From assembly GCA_964538615.1 (NCBI GenBank), contig CAZIGK010000024.1, forward strand, positions 1-28,864: a DNA stretch of 28,864 bases, given 5' to 3'. A program made the translations under genes and the position numbers. The DNA comes from CAZIGK01 sp964538615. GTDB taxonomy: Bacteria; Pseudomonadota; Alphaproteobacteria; Rickettsiales; RI-342. A model generated the notes under the pieces. The model was not told where the DNA came from. It did not search any database and was given only the letters and a program-made list of their open reading frames with translations. The first letter of the stretch is position 1, and every line of letters starts with the position of its first letter. Positions 6,590 to 15,779 of the stretch are shown here, one piece after another.

Positions 6590-7642
6590 TTACTTGGCAA
6601 ACAGTTTGCTGTAACGGCGCTTTGCACGGTCTTTCCAATAACCACGGTGGTACGCGTCACTGGCCAGCAGTGGCAGTACAGAACCGGCTTCCGCAAACAC
6701 CATCTGTTCGTAAACCGTATCCACCTTACCCCAGCTGGACGCTTCTTTCAGCGTGGAGCTGGAACAAGCACCATCGCGCACATCCGCAACCGTAATCTGA
6801 ATAGCATATTTGTGCATTTCCACATCCTTGCCCAGAATTTCGGCACACACCACCGTATCCTGCACAAAGTTTTTCGGCACACCACCTCCAATCATCAACA
6901 GACCGGTGCTGCCTGCTGCAATTTTAATGTCGGTCAGCTCACGGAAATCTGCAATTGCATCAATGGTCAGATAGTTACCAGGGTTTTCCACCTGATGTTT
7001 CACCAGACCAAACCCAGCGGAAGAATCCACAAACGCAGGGCAGAAAATCGGCACATCATGCTCATAAGCCAATTGCACCAGCGAATCTTTTTTCTTCGCA
7101 GCACCATCGGCCAGATATTTACCCATCTCCCAAATGAACTCGCGGGAACTATAAGGGCGGCGCTCCAGAGAATTGGCAATCTCCAGAATGGTATGGTCAC
7201 AGGCCTGCAACTCTTCCTCATCAATATAGGTATCATAGATACGGTCAATGTAGAGATCGCGCAGCTCACCATCATCCTGAAACTGGTTGCCCTGATAATG
7301 CTTAAAGCCCAGTGCCTCGAAGAAATCCATATCCACAATGCTGGCACCTGTAGAAACAATGGCATCCACCATGTTGTTTTTAATCAGGTCAGCATAGAGC
7401 TTCATGCAACCACCAGCAGAAGTTGACCCCGCAATGGTCAGAATGACACTGCACTCCTTATCCGCCAGCATTTTATTGTATATACCTGTTGCACGCGCCA
7501 AATCACGCGATGTGAAGGACATATGATCCATCGCGTCAATAATCGGGCGGGCGTCAAAGCTGGTAATGTCAATATGCTTCACTTCGCGGGAGAGAAATTC
7601 CGCCTTACGGTTATCGGTCTTTTTGGTTGCTGAAGCCGTCAT
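6590..7642 (-). CDS. Deoxyhypusine synthase-like protein (probable homospermidine-type synthase)
   Basis: This 350-aa protein belongs to the deoxyhypusine synthase fold: NAD-dependent transfer of an aminobutyl group from a polyamine to an acceptor amine. Recognisable blocks are LTIAGSTSAGGCMKLYADLI (NAD region), DAIVSTGASIVDMDF, DVPIFCPAFVDSSAGF and, near the C-terminus, SSWGKVDT. Lys306 there aligns with the lysine that forms the enzyme-imine intermediate in eukaryotic DHS. Bacteria lack eIF5A, so bacterial homologues are thought to act on free polyamines, for example making homospermidine. The neighbouring decarboxylase, 56 bp upstream, would supply putrescine. ATG 7642 has a strong AAAGGAG. 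The exact substrate cannot be read from sequence. Confidence 0.85.
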   Translation of the reverse strand: MTASATKKTDNRKAEFLSREVKHIDITSFDARPIIDAMDHMSFTSRDLARATGIYNKMLADKECSVILTIAGSTSAGGCMKLYADLIKNNMVDAIVSTGASIVDMDFFEALGFKHYQGNQFQDDGELRDLYIDRIYDTYIDEEELQACDHTILEIANSLERRPYSSREFIWEMGKYLADGAAKKKDSLVQLAYEHDVPIFCPAFVDSSAGFGLVKHQVENPGNYLTIDAIADFRELTDIKIAAGSTGLLMIGGGVPKNFVQDTVVCAEILGKDVEMHKYAIQITVADVRDGACSSSTLKEASSWGKVDTVYEQMVFAEAGSVLPLLASDAYHRGYWKDRAKRRYSKLFAK

Positions 7643-7698
7643 GGGCTACTCCTTTACACTACAACGTCTATAGAATGTGAAAAATGGGATAGAGAGGG

Positions 7699-8892
7699 TT
7701 ACGCAACCGCCGCCATAAGCGCAGGTTGCATGGCGTCTTCATCATACATGGTCATCATCGGCGCTTCATTCACTGCTACCAGCGGCTCAAACTCGCCAAA
7801 GCCATTGAAGCCTGTCGCCAAAATACGGCTATAGGCTCCCAACTGCCCAATCTCAATATAATCGCCTTCGCGCATATCTTCCGGCAGGTAGAATGGCCCT
7901 TTCATAAAGTCCATGGAATCACAGGTCGGCCCGTAGAAGCTGAATGGCAATACATTCATGCTGCCGTGCCCATGGGGTCGAATCAGACGCACAGGGTAAA
8001 TGAAGCCCGGCACTCCCGCATCAAACAGGCTGCCATAGGTGCCATCATTGATATAGAGATGCTGGCCACGACGCAAATCCACCCGCACCACGGTTGAACC
8101 CGCTTCAGCCACCAGTGCACGTCCCGGCTCGCACATCAGTTCACAGTTTTTGGCAAAGCTCATGGCGTCAAACTGCTCATGAATTGCATCCATAAAATCG
8201 GACAGAGGCGGAGGTGTCATGCCCGGATACACGGAGGGAAATCCACCACCCACATCGAACATATCCAACGGCACGCCAGCTTTTTCCACCACATCTGCAG
8301 CCATTTTCATAGCCATGCGATAGGCGTTCGGATGCATGGTCTGTGACCCCACATGGAAGCACACACCCAGCTTTTCCGCATACTGGCGCACTTTACGCAA
8401 CAGAAAAACAGCTTCGCCCGTGCCAATCCCAAACTTATCCGCCAGATTCAGTTCGGCGTAGGTATTAGGCATGCCGATACGCACATACAGTGCCAGATCC
8501 TCGGCATATTCCGTCTCCTCCAGAATCTTGTCCAGCTCTTCCACAGAATCAAGGGAGAAATGGCGCACACCATACGTGAAATACGCCTCGCGAATGGTAC
8601 GGCGAGATTTCACCGTATGCATAAAATGCAGCTTTGCTTCCTCACCCAGCGTCTCGCGCACCAGCTTCACCTCATTCAGGGAGGCAACGTCATAATGCGT
8701 CACTCCGGCATCACGCAACACGCGCAGCACCAGTGGTTCCGGGTTGGTTTTTACAGCAAACAATACCTTCCCCCGGAAGTTTTCCAGAAAAAACGTGGCG
8801 GCTTTAGTCACCGCATGTTCACGAAAAATGGGAAGTGGCTTTTCAGGGCGCAGTGCAGCTATCGCAGCGGGAACGTCCGTGTATTTTTCCAT
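7699..8892 (-). CDS. Ornithine decarboxylase-type PLP enzyme (alanine racemase fold)
   Basis: The cytoplasmic PLP-dependent decarboxylase most likely converts ornithine to putrescine. In the 397-aa product, FAVKTNP holds the PLP lysine (Lys48), the HVGSQ segment follows, DVGGGFPSVYPG is the phosphate-binding glycine loop, CEPGRALVA follows, and YGPTCDSMD carries the catalytic Cys324. The GPTCDS motif is typical of ornithine or ornithine/lysine decarboxylases and separates it from diaminopimelate and carboxynorspermidine enzymes. An upstream in-frame ATG at 8958 exists, but ATG 8892 has GAGG 9 nt ahead and gives the family's usual N-terminus. It leads the operon with the DHS-like gene, and a structured leader lies upstream. 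Confidence 0.9.
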   Translation of the reverse strand: MEKYTDVPAAIAALRPEKPLPIFREHAVTKAATFFLENFRGKVLFAVKTNPEPLVLRVLRDAGVTHYDVASLNEVKLVRETLGEEAKLHFMHTVKSRRTIREAYFTYGVRHFSLDSVEELDKILEETEYAEDLALYVRIGMPNTYAELNLADKFGIGTGEAVFLLRKVRQYAEKLGVCFHVGSQTMHPNAYRMAMKMAADVVEKAGVPLDMFDVGGGFPSVYPGMTPPPLSDFMDAIHEQFDAMSFAKNCELMCEPGRALVAEAGSTVVRVDLRRGQHLYINDGTYGSLFDAGVPGFIYPVRLIRPHGHGSMNVLPFSFYGPTCDSMDFMKGPFYLPEDMREGDYIEIGQLGAYSRILATGFNGFGEFEPLVAVNEAPMMTMYDEDAMQPALMAAVA

Positions 8893-8899
8893 CGCATAA

Positions 8900-8968
8900 A
8901 GCCTCGCAAGATTTGTTACACAAAGCGCTAAATCTTGCAAAGCTTTTGGGGTACGCACAGATTTAGCG
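8900..8968 (-). promoter_or_regulatory. Structured leader of the ornithine decarboxylase gene (speF-type candidate)
   Basis: Two inverted repeats share one arm. CGCTAAATCT at 8926-8935 pairs with AGATTTAGCG at 8959-8968 (10 bp). GCAAGATTT at 8906-8914 pairs with AAATCTTGC at 8930-8938 (9 bp). Because 8930-8935 is used by both, the two hairpins exclude each other, and the second ends next to the GAGG ribosome site. The speF RNA motif is known upstream of ornithine decarboxylase genes in alphaproteobacteria; I infer a match from position and the switch-like geometry, not from a model search. Confidence 0.45.
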
Positions 8969-9326
8969 AATCCCCCTCATAAGGCAAAGTAAGGCCATTT
9001 GTAAACGCCTATTTACACTTGTCATAAAAAATTCTCATTACCGTTGCAAAAAAATCACATTTTTCGTTGGGCTTCATAGGCTTACGCACCGCTTCGCTTG
9101 CCATCTATCAGCCTGAAAAAACGCCATTTCCTGACATCAGGTCACTGTTTTTTCCTCCACCTTCCCTGCAAACGTCCCCCAGCCACGCTTGAGGGTTGAC
9201 TTTCCTCCCCGCCGCGGCAATCATGCTGCCCGCACAGAATGTTCACAGGTGGCTTTGGCTGGGATGATGGCGCATGTTTAATCCCAACTACTGCACGCTA
9301 ATCTGATGATAAGGTAGCCCCAGAAC
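8969..9326. other. Divergent intergenic region between polyamine and capsule genes
   Basis: This region separates the minus-strand decarboxylase operon from plus-strand kpsC. It is AT-rich near 9000-9070, where the decarboxylase promoter should lie, but no good hexamer pair is clear. A 12-bp inverted repeat, CCTGA-CA-TCAGG (9130-9141), could be a small operator. No coding region is supported. Confidence 0.5.
9196..9224 (+). promoter_or_regulatory. Candidate kpsCS promoter
   Basis: TTGACT (9196-9201), a 17-nt spacer and AATCAT (9219-9224) make a moderate sigma70-like site about 100 bp before the kpsC start. The -35 box has one mismatch and the -10 box two. The call rests on the hexamers and the lack of a better candidate. 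Confidence 0.35.
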
Positions 9327-11468
9327 GTGGCCCAATACCCCTACCCCTTTCCGCATTACAAACTGGCAGGCACCTCGTCTGCCCGCATGACGCAAGAGCC
9401 TGCCGTGCGCGCCCTCCTGAAAGGGATTGTGGATGTGTGCATGCCGCTGAAGCTCGACTGGTTCTTTGATCTTTTCCGTCCTACCGCCACCCATCCGGAT
9501 CTGGTGTTGGTCTGGGGACGCAAAGAACGCAGTCTAAAAGCTATCGCCATGGCAGAAAAACTCAAGCTGCCGGTCATCACGCTGGAGGACGGATTTCTGC
9601 GCTCACTGGATTTAGCAGGAAGCGACCGCAATCCCCTTCTCAGTATCATTATAGACCCCATCGGCACCTATACGGACTCCACCCAGCCTTCCTATCTGGA
9701 AGACTTGCTGAACAATGACAGCCTCTACACACCAGAGCTTATGTCCAGAGCGCAATTTGCGCTGGATCTGTTTCTGCAAGCGCGCTTATCTAAATATAAT
9801 AGCGCACCGGATACCCTCCCCGACTGGCTACGGAACGAAACACGGGATATTGTACTGGTCGTGGATCAAACCAAGGGGGACGCTTCCATCGTCGGTGCGC
9901 AGGCCAATGGCCGTAGTTTCCTGACGATGCTGGCGGATGCCCTGACCATGCACCCCAATGCCCTGATTGTGGTTAAAACCCACCCAGACGTCATTGCCGG
10001 TAAGAAAGAAGGGTATCTCACCTCTCAACGCGGACACCAGCGCCTTCGCCTGCTGTCGGATGATATTCACCCCCCCGCACTGCTGGATCGGGTCAAAGAG
10101 GTCTTCACCGTCTCCAGCCAACTGGGTTTTGAAGCGCTGTTACGCGGCATCCCTGTCAATTGCTATGGCCTGCCTTTCTATGCGGGTTGGGGACTCACGC
10201 GGGATGCCCAAACCTGCGAACGCCGCACCGCCAGACGCAACGTGCAGGAATTGTTTGCAGCGGCCATGCTGCTTTACCCACGCTATTACAGCCCGTTTAC
10301 GTGCAAACCCTGTGATTTGGAAGATGTTATCCATCTACTGCAAGAGCAACGCCGCCAGCATCAACGTCTGGGGCAATCCATTCACGCCATAGGCATGAGT
10401 CGCTGGAAGCAGGAAGTGGTACGGGATTTTCTGGAAACACCACGCAATCAGGTCACCTTCCACACCGACCCGCGGGATGCGGTGCAGGCCATGCGCAAAG
10501 ACCATGGGCAACTGATTGGCTGGGCCAGCAAGCTAAGCAGCAAAATACAGGAACAACTGGAGGAAGCCGGTATTCCCATGCTGCAAATGGAAGATGGCTT
10601 TATTCGCTCAATCGGTTTAGGTGCCAGCCTCACCCGCGCCGCTTCACTGGTGCTGGATGGCCGCGGTATGTACTACGACCCCCGCACCCCCAGTGATCTG
10701 GAGCACCTGTTAGAATATGGCACCATTCCCATGGAGCTAGTCCACCGGGCAGCGGATATCCGTCATATGATACTCCACCGCCAGCTCAGCAAATACAATC
10801 TGTCCTCAGATTTACCTTTACCCGATCTCCCCACAGACAAGCGCATCCTACTGGTGCCCGGTCAGGTGGAAGATGACGCCTCTGTGCGCTGTGGCTCACC
10901 GGAAATCACCAATAACCGCGACCTGTTGCAGGCCGTCCGCCTGAAAAATCCGGATGCTTTTATCCTCTACAAACCCCACCCGGATGTAGTCGCAGGCTAT
11001 CGCAACGGTCATGTGCCGGATGCAGAAAACTGTGCGGATGTTGTCCTCGGCTCCATCGGCATCACCCAACTCTACCCGCTGGTAGATGAAGTGCACACCA
11101 TGACCTCGCTCACCGGTTTTGAAGCCCTGCTGCGCGATAAAACCGTGGTCTGTTATGGCTTGCCTTTTTATGCAGGCTGGGGACTGACGCGAGATGAAAT
11201 GCACTGCCCACGCCGCACCCGCAGACGCACCCTGAATGAACTGATTGCCGCCACCCTGATTCTCTACCCCACGTACGTGGATCCGGTTACCCGTCTGGTC
11301 TGCCCGGTTGAAATCATCATTGACCGCCTGAGTGGAAAACTACCCGCCACCACAGGCGCACATGAAGGTATAGCTCCCATATTCCGCTGGCTACAAGCTT
11401 TTCTGGTTCTCTCGCGGCGCAGTATGCAAGCCCCCCCACCTTCTTCCACAAAAAAGAATAAGTCATGA
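9327..11468 (+). CDS. kpsC: KpsC-type capsule beta-Kdo transferase, two modules
   Basis: KpsC homologues (RkpJ/LipA in other systems) extend the poly-Kdo linker that joins group 2-type capsules to their lipid anchor, on the cytoplasmic face of the inner membrane. The 713-aa protein is an internal duplication: the same order of blocks (LEDGFLRS or MEDGFIRS, SKYN, a KTHPD or KPHPD motif, GFEALLR, GLPFYAGWGLTRD) occurs twice. GLPFYAGWGLTRD starts near residues 283 and 613. Two modules match the dual-transferase design of the family, and the length is slightly above the usual. Start is GTG 9327 with AAGG upstream. It overlaps kpsS by 4 bp (ATGA), so the two are coupled. Confidence 0.92.
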   Translation: MAQYPYPFPHYKLAGTSSARMTQEPAVRALLKGIVDVCMPLKLDWFFDLFRPTATHPDLVLVWGRKERSLKAIAMAEKLKLPVITLEDGFLRSLDLAGSDRNPLLSIIIDPIGTYTDSTQPSYLEDLLNNDSLYTPELMSRAQFALDLFLQARLSKYNSAPDTLPDWLRNETRDIVLVVDQTKGDASIVGAQANGRSFLTMLADALTMHPNALIVVKTHPDVIAGKKEGYLTSQRGHQRLRLLSDDIHPPALLDRVKEVFTVSSQLGFEALLRGIPVNCYGLPFYAGWGLTRDAQTCERRTARRNVQELFAAAMLLYPRYYSPFTCKPCDLEDVIHLLQEQRRQHQRLGQSIHAIGMSRWKQEVVRDFLETPRNQVTFHTDPRDAVQAMRKDHGQLIGWASKLSSKIQEQLEEAGIPMLQMEDGFIRSIGLGASLTRAASLVLDGRGMYYDPRTPSDLEHLLEYGTIPMELVHRAADIRHMILHRQLSKYNLSSDLPLPDLPTDKRILLVPGQVEDDASVRCGSPEITNNRDLLQAVRLKNPDAFILYKPHPDVVAGYRNGHVPDAENCADVVLGSIGITQLYPLVDEVHTMTSLTGFEALLRDKTVVCYGLPFYAGWGLTRDEMHCPRRTRRRTLNELIAATLILYPTYVDPVTRLVCPVEIIIDRLSGKLPATTGAHEGIAPIFRWLQAFLVLSRRSMQAPPPSSTKKNKS

Positions 11469-12688
11469 AACTACTGCTTCTTCAGGGGCCGGGCACGCCC
11501 TTTTTTGGCTGGCTGGCAGATTTTTTGCAACGCGAAGGGCATCAGGTAAAAACGGTGGCCTTCTGCGGTGGGGATGAAACCTACCTGCGCTGGGGCTGCC
11601 GCCAGCCTCTGGAGATTATTCGCTGCCAATCTGCGCAGGAAGAACTAAACGACTGGTACGCCCACTTGCTACAGAAGCACCAGCCGGATGCCGTGTTATT
11701 GTTTGGGGATTGCCGCCCCATCCATCGCCCCGCCATTGAACAGGCTACCGCCCGCGCTATTCCCTGCTGGGTCTTTGAAGAAGGCTATCTGCGCCCCCAC
11801 TGGATTACCATGGAATCTAAAGGGGTAAATGGCTTTTCTCATTTGATGCACCAACGGGAACACTTACGGCAATTAGCCGAAACACTGGATGGTACAACTC
11901 AGGAAACAGACCCTCCCGCCTTTGGTTCCACTCTCTCCCGCCGCGTCGCTTACGATATCCTCTACCATTGCCTGAACGGGCTATTATTCTGGCGCTACCC
12001 ACTGTACCAAACCCACCGCCCCTACCCCATCTGGCAGGAATATCTTCACTGGTGCAAACGGCTCGTCCGCATGCAATGGCGTAAATACCGCTATCACCAT
12101 ACGTTCGATTTTTTTGTGCAACAAAGACAGGATCGTTTTTTCCTCTACCCCCTACAGTTGGATAGCGATTATCAGTTACGCATTCACAGCCCCTATCGCA
12201 ACCAACGGGAAGCCATAGACCACACGATTGCGTCCTTCGCCGCCTATGCCAGTGCGGAAGATTATTTGTTATTCAAAGGCCATCCCCTGGATAATGGCAT
12301 GGAAGATTTTCGGCAAGTGGTACAAACCATTGCCGATACACATGGCGTGGCACATCGGGTCGCCTTCATAGAAGGCGGACACCTACCCACATTGCTGCGT
12401 CACTGCAAAGGAGTGGTATTGGTCAATAGTACCGTTGGGTTATCCGCTTTACAGCATGGCCTGCCCGTACATTGTCTGGGCACCGCCATTTACGCCATGG
12501 ACGGCCTCACCCACCAAGGCTCGCTGCATAGTTTCTGGCATTATACCAGCCGCCCTCAAAAGAACCTGCTACAGGCTCTTCGGCAGCAATTACTTTCGGA
12601 AACACTGGTCTATGGCAGCTACTTCTGTCAGGTGAAAGATTGCTTCCCCGCCATTATGCGCAAAATACACCCGCTTTCAGCTAAATAG
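11465..12688 (+). CDS. kpsS: KpsS-type capsule Kdo transferase
   Basis: KpsS proteins add the first Kdo to the lipid acceptor (lysophosphatidylglycerol in E. coli), after which KpsC extends the linker. The 407-aa product starts MKLLLLQGPGTPFFGWLADF, the family's N-terminal GxxxxFF-type motif. It then has WVFEEGYLRPHWITME near residue 105, LLFKGHPLDNG around 275 and VVLVNSTVGLSAL near 320, all characteristic of the Capsule_synth family shared with KpsC. Length is normal. It overlaps kpsC by ATGA and ends 129 bp before the convergent kpsD stop. I see no clear terminator in that gap. Confidence 0.92.
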   Translation: MKLLLLQGPGTPFFGWLADFLQREGHQVKTVAFCGGDETYLRWGCRQPLEIIRCQSAQEELNDWYAHLLQKHQPDAVLLFGDCRPIHRPAIEQATARAIPCWVFEEGYLRPHWITMESKGVNGFSHLMHQREHLRQLAETLDGTTQETDPPAFGSTLSRRVAYDILYHCLNGLLFWRYPLYQTHRPYPIWQEYLHWCKRLVRMQWRKYRYHHTFDFFVQQRQDRFFLYPLQLDSDYQLRIHSPYRNQREAIDHTIASFAAYASAEDYLLFKGHPLDNGMEDFRQVVQTIADTHGVAHRVAFIEGGHLPTLLRHCKGVVLVNSTVGLSALQHGLPVHCLGTAIYAMDGLTHQGSLHSFWHYTSRPQKNLLQALRQQLLSETLVYGSYFCQVKDCFPAIMRKIHPLSAK

Positions 12689-12817
12689 CGTCGTCACAAC
12701 CTTTAGAGAGTGCAGGCACGAAACGTTAAAAAACCACCTCTGCAAGCCATTCAACATCTGGTGACATCTCATGATCACGTATCCACCGCGGCATGCCATC
12801 CCCTGTTAGACGAGGCA

Positions 12818-14587
12818 TTAAAGCCCGGCCAATACCCCTGCCGCAATCGCAATCTGATAGACAACCTGCGTAAAGTCCATGGCGTTCTGGAAGAGTTTTT
12901 TATCCGCTTTCGGCGGCACCAGAATCTTATCTCCCGGCTCAATATCCCCACCGGAACCAATCATCGCTTCACCATTGCTTTTCAGCAAAATAATGTTCGC
13001 TTTATCGGCGCGCTGACCATAACCACCTGCCTTTTCAATATAATCACCCATACCATATTCCGGTTGATAGACCACCGCCTGTGACATAAAGACTTCGCCT
13101 GCAATTTCCACCACATTGGAACGGCGTGGAATCACAATCACATCACCCGGCTCTAGCAGAATATTCTGCTGCTCACCATTGCGAGACGTCACCACTTTCC
13201 CCTGCGGCTCAATGCGGCTCGCACGCACCACAAAATCCTGTACCAATTTGGCTTCCTGCGTACGGATGCTGCTTTCTCCCAATGTTTCCGACATCGCCAG
13301 CATGGTTTCTTTTTCTAACCGCTGCAACGACTGCTCAATCTGGTGCCTTTGTGAAACTTTTACCGATTCCCGACGCACATGAATCGCTTTTGCATCCACA
13401 ATATTGCTATCCACCGGAATACGGTGCAACACATCCAGCAATCGGGTGCCATTGCGAACCGCCAACACATTCGGCCCTTCATATTGCCCTTCAATATAAA
13501 CCAGTATCTTATCCGATGCCGGGTTCGTCATCAGGGTCACCACATCACCATCCTGAAGGGTAAATTCCTTAAACTCCACCAGAGTAAGGCTTTCTTTCAC
13601 ATTCTGTCCGTGCCGAATCCCTTCAACGCTAATTTGCATGGCGTTCACCGCTTCGGGAATAATCTCCAAAGCCTCCTGCCCTGTCACCACTCCCGGCTTA
13701 AACTCCAATTGATACGGAGCCGATACATTCCCCAGCAATGTTACACGAGGTCCGGTTTGGCGCACGACCACACTGTCGCCATCCTGAAACTGAATATCCG
13801 GCATGGTACCATCCAGCAAAAAGCGGTAGAGATCCACCCGCTCTACGACCTTGCCACGCCGCACCACCTCAACATTGCGGTAACTTCCCACATCCGCCTG
13901 CATGCCTCCAGCGCGATCCAGATAATAGAATATACTATCCCCCGGCACCCCTGCATAACGCCCCGGTTTACTCACCCAACCTGTCACCATGATATTCACG
14001 GGCTTGGCATTCAAGACATTTGTATAGACCTTAAACCCATCCCGATACACTTTGCGCACCGCATCCCGCACTTTACCGGTCAGGTCACGGTTCGCCACCC
14101 CTTGCACCTGCACCGGGCCAATATCCGGCAGAAAAATATTTCCCTGACCATCTACCACGAAAACATCATTAATGGCCACGGTACCCCATGTCTGCACGCT
14201 CAGCCGATCACCTATCGCAATCACATAGTCCGGATTCATGGACTGATCCCGACCGGCGACAAAGTTTCCATTAAACAACTGACTACCGAAGACAGGAATG
14301 CGCGATTCCGCAACCGCATTTTCTTTGCTTTTCGGCTCGTTGCCATGAGCGGTGTTGGGATATTGTGCCTTCGCCGCTTCATCCGTCGCTTGCGCATTGT
14401 AAGGACTATCATCCCGTGCCTCAGCAGGTTGTGCCGCCCCATAGTTCGCCTCTTCCTCGCCCATGACGTCCGGCATGCTATCCATCCGCGCATTTTGTGC
14501 CCATGCATCCGGCACCCCCGACCAGACGGCCAACAATAAGCAGCTTATGAAACAGGCAATGCGGGTCGTCATATCAAATTTTCGCAT
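12818..14587 (-). CDS. kpsD: KpsD/Wza-family polysaccharide export protein
   Basis: This periplasmic or outer-membrane export protein forms the exit route for capsule chains. The 589-aa protein has a signal peptide (basic MRKFDMTTR, hydrophobic core, cut after AWA). A low-complexity Ala/Glu-rich linker to about residue 90 follows. The Poly_export domain comes next (NPDYVIAIGDRLSVQTWGTV), then SLBB-type beta-grasp repeats (VNIMVTGWVSKPGRYAG; VTLLGNVSAPYQLEF; ILVYIEGQYEGPNVL; VVEIAGEVFMSQAVVY). A hydrophobic C-terminal segment closes the protein. No lipobox is present, which resembles KpsD rather than lipoprotein Wza. ATG 14587 overlaps the kpsE end by 14 bp. It is the last gene of the export operon. 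Confidence 0.88.
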   Translation of the reverse strand: MRKFDMTTRIACFISCLLLAVWSGVPDAWAQNARMDSMPDVMGEEEANYGAAQPAEARDDSPYNAQATDEAAKAQYPNTAHGNEPKSKENAVAESRIPVFGSQLFNGNFVAGRDQSMNPDYVIAIGDRLSVQTWGTVAINDVFVVDGQGNIFLPDIGPVQVQGVANRDLTGKVRDAVRKVYRDGFKVYTNVLNAKPVNIMVTGWVSKPGRYAGVPGDSIFYYLDRAGGMQADVGSYRNVEVVRRGKVVERVDLYRFLLDGTMPDIQFQDGDSVVVRQTGPRVTLLGNVSAPYQLEFKPGVVTGQEALEIIPEAVNAMQISVEGIRHGQNVKESLTLVEFKEFTLQDGDVVTLMTNPASDKILVYIEGQYEGPNVLAVRNGTRLLDVLHRIPVDSNIVDAKAIHVRRESVKVSQRHQIEQSLQRLEKETMLAMSETLGESSIRTQEAKLVQDFVVRASRIEPQGKVVTSRNGEQQNILLEPGDVIVIPRRSNVVEIAGEVFMSQAVVYQPEYGMGDYIEKAGGYGQRADKANIILLKSNGEAMIGSGGDIEPGDKILVPPKADKKLFQNAMDFTQVVYQIAIAAGVLAGL

Positions 14588-15779
14588 GTTCTCTTACCGA
14601 AGCTATGAGCATAGAAATCAACAGGTAGAATATGAAGCTGAGGAAAAAGACGGTCAGCACATTGTGCAACCGCTCCGGATAATCCGGATCCGATGGCACA
14701 GACGGCGGCACAATGACGGATAAATACCGTATTTGTCGGGCAGATTCCGCTCTCGCGGTCTCCAGATACGTCAATGCCGCCTGATAGGATTTCTGGGCAA
14801 ATTCTTTCTCCATCAACGCCGCTTCATACCGAGCAATAGTTTCGTTCAAGGCGTCTTCTCCATCGGTATTCACCAAACGCTGGTTCTCCCGCTCAATCTG
14901 CAATTTCAGGGAGGCAATACGGCTGGCCAGACGCTTCACCTGCGGTGCATCCGGTTGCATATAGGCACGCATCTCGCTGTAGAGGGTCTGGGTCTTGGCC
15001 AATTCCCCTTCCAACACACCTTTAATGGTTGCCACACTGGTGGCCGCTTTCGCGGGGTCCATCTCTTCGTTCGTATTCTGAAACGCCAGCATCGCAGAAC
15101 GCGCTTCCAGCAGCCGCGCTTCTGCCAGCGCCAGTTCACGCCGGGCAAAGTTTAGCTGATCCTGCCGGGAGCGGTTGGAGAGATCATTCACCACCTTCTC
15201 CGCATAGCCCAGCAAAGCTTCCAGCATATGCTTCGCCTGCTCTGGGGAAGGGGCGCGGTAACGAATCTGCGCCACGCCAGACATGGAATCAAAATCCACC
15301 CCAATCAGCCCTTTACGCCAACCGCCCGTGTAATATTCATACGCATTTTCCAGTGTTGCATCCTTCTCCAGTCGGGAAAAGCGATCCAACGCCGCATCAG
15401 AATACACCTCTACAAACCGATGTTCTTCCATCAGCTTGCGTAACGCATCGCGGGATTCCAGATATTCTTTTGCCAGTCGTGCATCTTTGTCCGATACACT
15501 GGCTCCCATGCCCGCCCCCAACAACGAATCCAGTATCGGGCTGCCATTCCCATCCGCTGAGTGAATGACAAACTCCGCATGCGAGGTATAATAATCACTG
15601 GCCATCAGCCCCCAGTATAAACTGGCCAGCAAGGTAGGAATCCCCACGGCAAACAGCAGTTTCAAAAGCAACAGGCGTAACCTTTGCTTACGCATCTGGC
15701 GCACGTCTTTCACCGGCTTCTGGCTTAACAGCACAGCCGGTTGCTCAACAACAGGATTCGCATTAGGTTGTCCGGTCAT
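14574..15779 (-). CDS. kpsE: KpsE-like capsule export inner-membrane protein
   Basis: KpsE is the polysaccharide co-polymerase (PCP-3) protein that bridges the ABC exporter and KpsD in the periplasm. The 401-aa product has a cytoplasmic N-terminus with a basic patch (RQMRKQRLR), a first membrane helix about residues 38-58, a long periplasmic domain, and a helical coiled-coil region (about 190-320, rich in Glu, Leu, Ala and Arg). A proline-rich VPPSVPSDPDYPERL stretch precedes the last helix, as usual for the family. ATG 15779 forms an ATGA overlap with kpsT and has AGGA 7 nt upstream, so I prefer it to ATG 15794. Confidence 0.9.
   Translation of the reverse strand: MTGQPNANPVVEQPAVLLSQKPVKDVRQMRKQRLRLLLLKLLFAVGIPTLLASLYWGLMASDYYTSHAEFVIHSADGNGSPILDSLLGAGMGASVSDKDARLAKEYLESRDALRKLMEEHRFVEVYSDAALDRFSRLEKDATLENAYEYYTGGWRKGLIGVDFDSMSGVAQIRYRAPSPEQAKHMLEALLGYAEKVVNDLSNRSRQDQLNFARRELALAEARLLEARSAMLAFQNTNEEMDPAKAATSVATIKGVLEGELAKTQTLYSEMRAYMQPDAPQVKRLASRIASLKLQIERENQRLVNTDGEDALNETIARYEAALMEKEFAQKSYQAALTYLETARAESARQIRYLSVIVPPSVPSDPDYPERLHNVLTVFFLSFIFYLLISMLIASVREHAKI

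Noticed and set aside
8893..8958. Leader peptide upstream of the decarboxylase starting at ATG 8958
   Set aside because: It is in frame with the decarboxylase and has no stop, so it would be an N-terminal extension and not a separate leader peptide. The internal ATG has the better ribosome site.
12689..12817. Bidirectional terminator between convergent kpsS and kpsD
   Set aside because: I found no stem of useful length followed by a U-run on either strand.
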